Source: Ignavibacteria bacterium UBA961
Lineage (GTDB): Bacteria > Bacteroidota > Ignavibacteria > Kapaibacteriales > UBA961
DNA: 29,643 nucleotides
Direction: 5' to 3'
NCBI GenBank assembly: GCA_002293005.1
Contig: DBCJ01000014.1
Location: 10,255-39,897 of the forward strand
The translations under genes and the position numbers were made by a program. Positions within the stretch are counted from its first letter, which is position 1; every line of letters starts with the position of its first letter. Below, piece by piece: positions 24,993 to 29,643 of this stretch. The notes below the pieces were generated by a model. It was not told where the DNA came from. It saw only the letters and a list, made by a program, of their open reading frames with translations, and searched no databases.

Positions 24993-26260
24993 TCCTTCCT
25001 CCAATGTTTATTCAAAATAATATTCATGATTTCTTTTTCGATTGATTCAAAGCCAATGCTTCCCTTTGATTGCTTCCTTTTTCCATTGATAAATATTACT
25101 ATTCCTTTCTGTGCTTGAGGACTCATATACATCAATGTATATGCACCATTTGCACGACCTATATGACCAATCCATGGAAGATCTTCCGCGAAGGGTTCTT
25201 GTCTTTCATTGATGAGATGACAAGCCAAACCCCAATCCCTGAATAAATTATCAAATTGATGAGAATTATTGTCACTCTTCGCCTTCCAACTTGACTTGAA
25301 CATCATTGTTTTGATAGTTGATATTTTGGAATCAGATAGAAAAGAACGAAAAAATGTTGCTAGACCATGACTACTTACTCTCATTCCTGCTTGTGGCGAA
25401 AATCGAAGGACATTTCTTCCGGGTACATAGTCTGTGATTGAAGTAAAGATAGAATCATATGGCGCAGAATATGCATCAGCTTCAGGAATCCATGTATTGC
25501 CTTTCGGTAGATATTGCGGACTCAATGTGCTGTGCTCCGGAATTTCCTGCACGATAAAACCACCCGGAATCGCATAGCGATCAAGCAAACTTTTTTTTAT
25601 CACCACATGAAATGGCTGTTGTTCAATTCTTTCAATGATATGCGCTAAGATTACGAAATTAAGATTCGTATAATGGAAATATGAACCGGGAATAACTTTT
25701 GCAATCTTCCCTTTTTTAGTCTTGATTGTTCGTGGCAAAAAATGATTCTTACCATTCAAGAACAATTCACTGAAATTAGGCATCTCCTGATCCGGATTGA
25801 GTGAATCTCGAAAGATTGCCTTTTTGGCCATTGTCAATACTTGCTTGGAATCCTGCAAAGTGGATGTATGATTCAAAAGCATGCGAGCAGTGATTGGCAT
25901 ATTTGAATATGCGGGATTCATAAGTTTGAAATTGAGATACATATTCACATCTTGATCAAGATCTACCTTCCCTTCTTCCACCAATTGGAGAAACGCTATC
26001 CCCGTAAACATCTTAGAAATACTAGCGATGCGAAGAAATGTTGAATCTGTGAATGGAATACTATCCAGAAATGCATGACCATAAGCAAATGAATGAAAAC
26101 CATGCTTATCAAAAGTGACCACTGATCCACCAAGTACGCCATGGTGAGTTAAGATTTTTTGTAGTGAAGATGTGATTGATGCCGGGAATACCTCTCCCCT
26201 TTGAGACATCATAGTCTCTCTACTTGAAATAAATAGTATTAGTAATATTAGTAGTCTCAT
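24989..26260 (-). CDS. Serine hydrolase of the class C beta-lactamase / penicillin-binding-protein fold
   Basis: A 423-residue exported protein with an N-terminal hydrophobic signal (MRLLILLILFISS). Catalytic motifs: SxxK as S80-I-S-K83 in LRIASISKMFTG, YxN as Y197-T-N199 in SYFHYTNLNFVILAHIIE, and an HxG replacing KTG at H366-I-G368. This set is typical of the S12/class C-like 'serine hydrolase' family (D-aminopeptidases, esterases, EstB), not of a proven antibiotic-resistance enzyme. The upstream GGGGGA before the ATG is a good ribosome site. It is the first gene of an operon with the 19-residue-repeat protein and DUF302. Confidence 0.88.
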   Translation of the reverse strand: MRLLILLILFISSRETMMSQRGEVFPASITSSLQKILTHHGVLGGSVVTFDKHGFHSFAYGHAFLDSIPFTDSTFLRIASISKMFTGIAFLQLVEEGKVDLDQDVNMYLNFKLMNPAYSNMPITARMLLNHTSTLQDSKQVLTMAKKAIFRDSLNPDQEMPNFSELFLNGKNHFLPRTIKTKKGKIAKVIPGSYFHYTNLNFVILAHIIERIEQQPFHVVIKKSLLDRYAIPGGFIVQEIPEHSTLSPQYLPKGNTWIPEADAYSAPYDSIFTSITDYVPGRNVLRFSPQAGMRVSSHGLATFFRSFLSDSKISTIKTMMFKSSWKAKSDNNSHQFDNLFRDWGLACHLINERQEPFAEDLPWIGHIGRANGAYTLMYMSPQAQKGIVIFINGKRKQSKGSIGFESIEKEIMNIILNKHWRKE

Positions 26261-26273
26261 GGTCCCCCAAAAT

Positions 26274-26306
26274 AAAAAAAGCGAGCCGATTAAATGACTC
26301 GCTTTT
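26274..26306 (-). terminator. Terminator downstream of the outer-membrane barrel gene
   Basis: Read on the minus strand, GAAAAGCGAG...CTCGCTTTTTTT forms a stem (AAAGCGAG/CTCGCTTT) with a ~12-nt loop and a T-run of seven. It lies 20 nt after the barrel-gene stop and about 14 nt before the serine hydrolase start. Confidence 0.8.
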
Positions 26307-26326
26307 CAAAAACAAAAAGAATTATA

Positions 26327-26977
26327 TCACATATTATAATGTAATTGCAAGATAAATGGAGATGCAGCTTTGTCATTGAAATTGAAAAGATTGATTCCAA
26401 TCCCGGCTAGCATGCTCTTCGATATTTCATATTGACCTCCAATATTCAGACCATTCATCCAATGTTTACCGGTCATGATTTCACCCTTGACACGGATTTT
26501 GTCATTCAATACCGGATAATCCATGCCTGCCATGAAGCCGATGGTAGATTCACCAAACATGCTTTCATTTCCATAGTATACACCGGCATTTATATTTGCT
26601 TTTGCAAGCAATTTGTTTGCCGTCACTAAGCCATATAGATAGTATGAGTCATTTGAATTAAGATAGTATGTTGCTCCTACTGTAAGATTATGCTCAGAAG
26701 TTAACTCTTCTCTATGTTGTGCCGTTAAGCCATACCAAGTATCACCACTATTGTAATTCAATAAATTTAAACCCACTTCAGTGTTTTTATTGACACCATA
26801 CATGCCATTCAGTTGGGTTCTGTCCAAATTATTTGTCAAAAAAGTATTGACTTGTAGATAAATATCGCCTTGCCCGGTTACCCTCGAATTTGGGATATTG
26901 AAATATGTCTGCTGTGCAATAAGATCTGTCGCACATATACACAAAAGGGCGAAAAAAAAGTGTTTGAGGTGTTTCAT
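26327..26977 (-). CDS. Predicted small outer-membrane beta-barrel protein
   Basis: 216 residues starting MKHLKHFFFALLCICATDLIAQ, a signal peptide with cleavage after IAQ. The remainder is almost wholly alternating strands with short turns, e.g. GDIYLQVNTFLTN, YYLYGLVTANKLLAKANINAGVYYGN, MLAGIGINLFNF. It ends in the outer-membrane-type terminal strand PFILQLHYNM. That pattern, with 8-10 strands, suggests a small barrel; no substrate is implied. ATGs at 26989 and 26977 are both in frame; the second is preferred because GGGAAG lies in front of it and the signal peptide then has normal length. Confidence 0.65.
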   Translation of the reverse strand: MKHLKHFFFALLCICATDLIAQQTYFNIPNSRVTGQGDIYLQVNTFLTNNLDRTQLNGMYGVNKNTEVGLNLLNYNSGDTWYGLTAQHREELTSEHNLTVGATYYLNSNDSYYLYGLVTANKLLAKANINAGVYYGNESMFGESTIGFMAGMDYPVLNDKIRVKGEIMTGKHWMNGLNIGGQYEISKSMLAGIGINLFNFNDKAASPFILQLHYNM

Positions 26978-27004
26978 GGTACTTCCCATAATAAATGTAA
27001 AACA

Positions 27005-27024
27005 GGGGTTTTATAGTGAACCCC
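27005..27024 (-). other. Leader hairpin of the barrel gene
   Basis: GGGGTT (27005-27010) and AACCCC (27019-27024) form a 6-bp stem with an 8-nt loop. It lies inside the predicted leader, between the -7 element at 27038-27045 and the gene start. It may stabilise or attenuate the transcript. Confidence 0.35.
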
Positions 27025-27037
27025 ATCTGCTGCATGG

Positions 27038-27045
27038 CAAATGTA
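27038..27045 (-). promoter_or_regulatory. Candidate -7 element for the barrel gene
   Basis: TACATTTG on the minus strand matches TAnnTTTG fully. The -33 region is T-rich (TTTTCTT) but is not an exact TTTG. Confidence 0.4.
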
Positions 27046-27087
27046 GTAAAAAACATGCTTTGATAAGAAAATATAAAATAGGATATA

Positions 27088-27132
27088 TTTGGTCATGTAT
27101 GATGAAGTTCTTAATTTAGACTAAGTCTAAAT
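27088..27132 (+). promoter_or_regulatory. Promoter with overlapping 8-3-8 palindromic operator ahead of the imelysin operon
   Basis: TTTG (27088-27091), a 20-nt spacer and TAATTTAG (27112-27119; one mismatch to TAnnTTTG) form a Bacteroidota-type promoter. A perfect palindrome ATTTAGAC-TAA-GTCTAAAT (27114-27132) covers the -7 box and the expected start site, the place for a repressor. Its TTAG...CTAA ends and 19-bp size resemble DtxR/IdeR/MntR-class operators, which fits control by iron or manganese; the regulator itself is not in the window. Confidence 0.6.
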
Positions 27133-27160
27133 AAGTTTTAACCTTTAACTCTTATCATAT

Positions 27161-28231
27161 ATGCAATATTTCTTTTCCCTCGCCACATCAATTCTGCTTG
27201 CTGTTTTGATGATCGGTTGCTCCGATGATGGAGTGCAACCTATTGAAATTCCAACTAGTTATGATTCGACAGGCTATGCAAATGCCGTTGTTGCAGAGAA
27301 TGTTCTCATCAAACAGCATCAAGATTTTGTAAACTTGCTAAAAACAGGCAGAACTAACGGTACTACTGTGGATTATGCCACAGCACTTACAACAATGCAA
27401 GCGCATCTCACTGAAGCGAATGATTCTCTTAAAGTTATATTTCCGGCATATCTTCAAGAATTGACAAAAGCTTCGGGTAATTCCTATGATCCATATGCTG
27501 CCAACCAAACTCAAGGCGGAACATATGGCGGATATCTCTTTGATGAAAATGGCTTGGAAATAGAGCAAATCTTGGATAAGGCATCATTCTTTGGCTTATT
27601 CTATCATAAAGCATCAAGAATGTCTGTTACTTCTGAATCCACGCATAAATTAATCCCCCTCTTTGGCGCAACTCCACGGTTTTCCAATAGTGACAGAACA
27701 ACAAATTTCCCTGATATCCTTTCCGCTTCATATGCAGCCCGCAGAGATAAAAATGATGGAAATGGTCTATACACCGCATTCAAGAACAATGTGATTGCAA
27801 TGCAAGCACATCAGAAAGCAGGTTCTGATTATACCAATGAGACATTATACGATAGAAAATCAGTGCTTCTCACATGGGAGAAAGCAATCTTGGCAACAGT
27901 AGTGAATTATTGTTTTTCCGCACATGCAAAATTCACGATGACCAATCCTCAAGCAATGGATCATGGTGCAGGACTCCATGCAGTTGGTGAATGCATTGGT
28001 TTCTTAGGTGGGTTGAAAGGCATTTCCGAAAAGAAAATCACGAATGCGCAAATTAATGACATACTCTCATTGCTCAAATCCAATAAACCTTCCGTATTTG
28101 TCACCGATGCTTTCACAAATGCTCCCGCATTACTTCAAGTGATTGCAAGAATCAAATCAATCTATGGATTCACAGATCAAGAGATCGAAGATTTCAAAGT
28201 GAATTGGGTCACAACTCAGAATAGACTATAA
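27161..28231 (+). CDS. DUF4856-like lipoprotein
   Basis: A 356-residue predicted lipoprotein: signal SILLAVLMIGC with the acylated Cys20. The mature helical part resembles Bacteroidota DUF4856 proteins. It has a central YLFDENGLEIEQILDKASF (compare 'GxExxQxxxKxxxGA'), a late segment DHGAGLHAVGECIGFLGGLKG (compare 'HxxxEAxGFLYGL'), and a C-terminal helical part with ALLQVIARIKSIYGFTDQEI. The GLHAVGE stretch is similar but not identical in spacing to the imelysin GxHxxE motif. It heads an operon with imelysin and HTTM genes; only 2 nt separate its stop from the next ATG. It is probably on the surface or in the periplasm and tied to metal acquisition by context. Confidence 0.65.
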   Translation: MQYFFSLATSILLAVLMIGCSDDGVQPIEIPTSYDSTGYANAVVAENVLIKQHQDFVNLLKTGRTNGTTVDYATALTTMQAHLTEANDSLKVIFPAYLQELTKASGNSYDPYAANQTQGGTYGGYLFDENGLEIEQILDKASFFGLFYHKASRMSVTSESTHKLIPLFGATPRFSNSDRTTNFPDILSASYAARRDKNDGNGLYTAFKNNVIAMQAHQKAGSDYTNETLYDRKSVLLTWEKAILATVVNYCFSAHAKFTMTNPQAMDHGAGLHAVGECIGFLGGLKGISEKKITNAQINDILSLLKSNKPSVFVTDAFTNAPALLQVIARIKSIYGFTDQEIEDFKVNWVTTQNRL

Positions 28232-28233
28232 TC

Positions 28234-29337
28234 ATGAAACAAATAATCCTCATCTTAATCACGCTGATTCCGCTTTTCTCCTTTTTATCATGTGATGATC
28301 CGGCAGGTCCTGTCGGACAAGGTTATGATAGAAAAGCAATGCTTGAATTCACCGCAAAAAATACCATCATTCCACTCTATGGTGATATGTATCAAGCAGT
28401 GAAGAGCCATGATTCAACATTACAATTATTCGCGGAAAATCAGAATGAACAATATGCGCAAGAACTTCGCAATCGCTGGCGCATGATGGCTGAAGCATGG
28501 CAATATGTTGTGATGTTTGACTTTGGTCCTGCGCAAATGAGTGATGGTTCCCTCTTTCAGAATATCGGCACATTCCCTGCTTCAGGATTGAAGATTGAGT
28601 CCTTTATCAATGCGAAAGACACAAGTTTTCGAAATTTCGATAGAGATTCCAGAGGACTCTATGCTTTGGAATATATGATATTCAAAGATTCAGCTTCATT
28701 CATTCAATCAATCAATAATCAACCATTCAAACTAGCTTATGCGAAAGCCGTGAGCAGAAATATAGTAACGAGAGTTGAAACGGTATTGAATCAATGGCAA
28801 GGTGCTTATGGAACGGCTTTTATCAACAATGATGGAGCGCAGGCAGGATCTTCAATTTCTGATTTGTATAATTCATTTGTGTTTCACTTTGAAACTATGA
28901 AGAATTATAATCTTGGTTTGCCGATGGGCAAGAGAGCGGGTCAAGTGAATAGTGAGCCATCAAAAGTCGAAGGATATTATAGCGGTTATTCCACAGCATT
29001 GCTCAAAGCCAAATATACTGCACTCAGACATCTTTGGTTTGGCTATGCAAGACTTTCACTTGCCACTTCCCTTTCAGCAAATGGATTCAAAGAGTATATT
29101 CTTTCTGTTGAGAATGGTCCACGATTGGCACAAGACACGGAATTGCAATGGAATGTGATTGGTACAGGTATATCTACAATCGATGCACAAGTGCCGCTTC
29201 ACACTATGATCATTGGTCAGTCTTCGCAATTGGAGCAGATCTTTTTGGAAATGACCAAGCATACGCGCTTCATCAAAAGTGAGATGTCATCTCTGCTTGG
29301 AATTTCAATTACCTATGCCAGTGGAGACGGAGATTGA
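28234..29337 (+). CDS. Imelysin-family (peptidase M75-like) lipoprotein
   Basis: A 367-residue lipoprotein with lipobox FSFLSC (Cys20). The helical body has imelysin-family hallmarks: RNRWRMMAEAWQYVVMFDFGPA (80-100), the segment RGLYALEYMIF (140-150) and late KRAGQVNSEPSKVEGYYSGYS. It ends in LLGISITYASGDGD, as many Bacteroidota members do. Imelysins are linked to iron uptake (IrpA, EfeO relatives). The family motif GxHxxE reads G141-L-Y-A-L-E146 here, with Tyr in place of His, so the classical metal-binding role of that His is lost. It lies between the DUF4856-like and HTTM genes. Confidence 0.88.
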   Translation: MKQIILILITLIPLFSFLSCDDPAGPVGQGYDRKAMLEFTAKNTIIPLYGDMYQAVKSHDSTLQLFAENQNEQYAQELRNRWRMMAEAWQYVVMFDFGPAQMSDGSLFQNIGTFPASGLKIESFINAKDTSFRNFDRDSRGLYALEYMIFKDSASFIQSINNQPFKLAYAKAVSRNIVTRVETVLNQWQGAYGTAFINNDGAQAGSSISDLYNSFVFHFETMKNYNLGLPMGKRAGQVNSEPSKVEGYYSGYSTALLKAKYTALRHLWFGYARLSLATSLSANGFKEYILSVENGPRLAQDTELQWNVIGTGISTIDAQVPLHTMIIGQSSQLEQIFLEMTKHTRFIKSEMSSLLGISITYASGDGD

Positions 29338-29349
29338 TTCTCCAATATC

Positions 29350-29643
29350 ATGAATAGAATCAAGCATTTCCTTCATCTCCCGGCTTCTGCCTCAACCCTT
29401 GCATATTTTCGCATGGGACTGGGAATGCTCATTCTCATAAGTACGCTGCGTTTTATTCTTCTGGGTTGGATAGACATGCAGTATATCCAACCTAAGTTTC
29501 ACTTTCCGTATTTCGGTTTAGAGTTCTTCTCAGCTCCTTCAACTCCCTTGATTTATGCAACATTTGGATTACTCATCATTTCTTCGATCGGCGTTATTCT
29601 AGGATATAGATTCAGAGTAATGTCATTGCTCATGTTTCTAAGC
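29350..29643 (+). CDS. HTTM-domain membrane protein (vitamin K-dependent gamma-carboxylase-like), N-terminal part
   Basis: The first 98 codons of a gene that runs off the right edge. The N-terminus has a short soluble stretch, then LAYFRMGLGMLILISTLRFILLGW (first helix), a loop YIQPKFHFPYFGLEFF, and a second helix IYATFGLLIISSIGVILGYRF. 'LAxFRxxxG' and 'KFHFPYFGxE' are typical of the HTTM (horizontally transferred transmembrane) domain related to vitamin K-dependent gamma-glutamyl carboxylase. It starts 12 nt after the imelysin stop and belongs to the same operon. The catalytic region lies beyond the window. Confidence 0.8.
   Translation, partial: MNRIKHFLHLPASASTLAYFRMGLGMLILISTLRFILLGWIDMQYIQPKFHFPYFGLEFFSAPSTPLIYATFGLLIISSIGVILGYRFRVMSLLMFLS

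Noticed and set aside
24652..25020. A 122-codon plus-strand frame opposite the repeat protein
   Set aside because: It is the antisense of the regular 57-bp repeat, which keeps all frames open. The minus frame has a signal peptide, ribosome site and coupled start.
24989..26260. True beta-lactamase conferring resistance
   Set aside because: Only the general SxxK/YxN/HxG set is seen; the KTG box is HIG, and such proteins are mostly esterases or peptidases.
1..29643. CRISPR arrays, tRNA or rRNA genes
   Set aside because: No regularly spaced direct repeats and no cloverleaf other than the tRNA-like part of tmRNA were seen by eye.

Overview
The window looks like a chromosomal segment of a Bacteroidota-lineage bacterium, probably an early-branching group such as Ignavibacteria or Kapabacteria rather than Bacteroidia. 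The evidence: an alternative complex III (act) operon; two secreted proteins ending in a type IX secretion (T9SS)-like C-terminal domain; several TTTG/TAnnTTTG-type promoter elements; a DUF4856-like/imelysin/HTTM operon; and a tmRNA tag that appears to start with Gly. Several genes carry clear GGAGG/AGGAG ribosome-binding sites, which is less usual in Bacteroidia. The exact taxon is inference.

Layout. 1-4259: 3' part of the alternative complex III operon (end of actB, then actC, actD, actE, actF), closed by a hairpin terminator. 4315-9353: a beta-propeller lipoprotein, a RecQ helicase, and a convergent family-4 glycosyltransferase. 9482-11629: a secreted CAP-domain protein with a T9SS-type tail and a textbook promoter; it shares a terminator region with the convergent trmD group (trmD, a membrane protein and a HicB-like orphan, 11665-13205). 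13301-19920: a tightly coupled plus-strand cluster of an M14 carboxypeptidase with T9SS tail, a CPBP intramembrane protease, a TPR protein and the large subunit of methylmalonyl-CoA mutase. It faces a convergent GAPDH gene. 21117-22984: a methyltransferase overlapping a DUF2279-type protein.

23038-23403 is the tmRNA gene (ssrA), with its terminator. It is followed by about 800 bp without an intact gene, holding the N-terminus of a wrecked Bacteroidota-type tyrosine integrase and a fold-back repeat, most simply the scar of an element once inserted at ssrA. 24201-26260 (minus) is an operon of a serine hydrolase, a protein of five 19-residue repeats and a DUF302 protein. 26327-26977 (minus) is a small outer-membrane barrel candidate. 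From 27161 to the right edge runs a divergent operon of two lipoproteins (DUF4856-like, imelysin) and an HTTM membrane protein cut by the window end. Its promoter is overlapped by a perfect 8-3-8 palindrome resembling a DtxR/IdeR-class metal-regulator operator. This operon and operator are the best candidate here for an incompletely described system, probably linked to metal acquisition.
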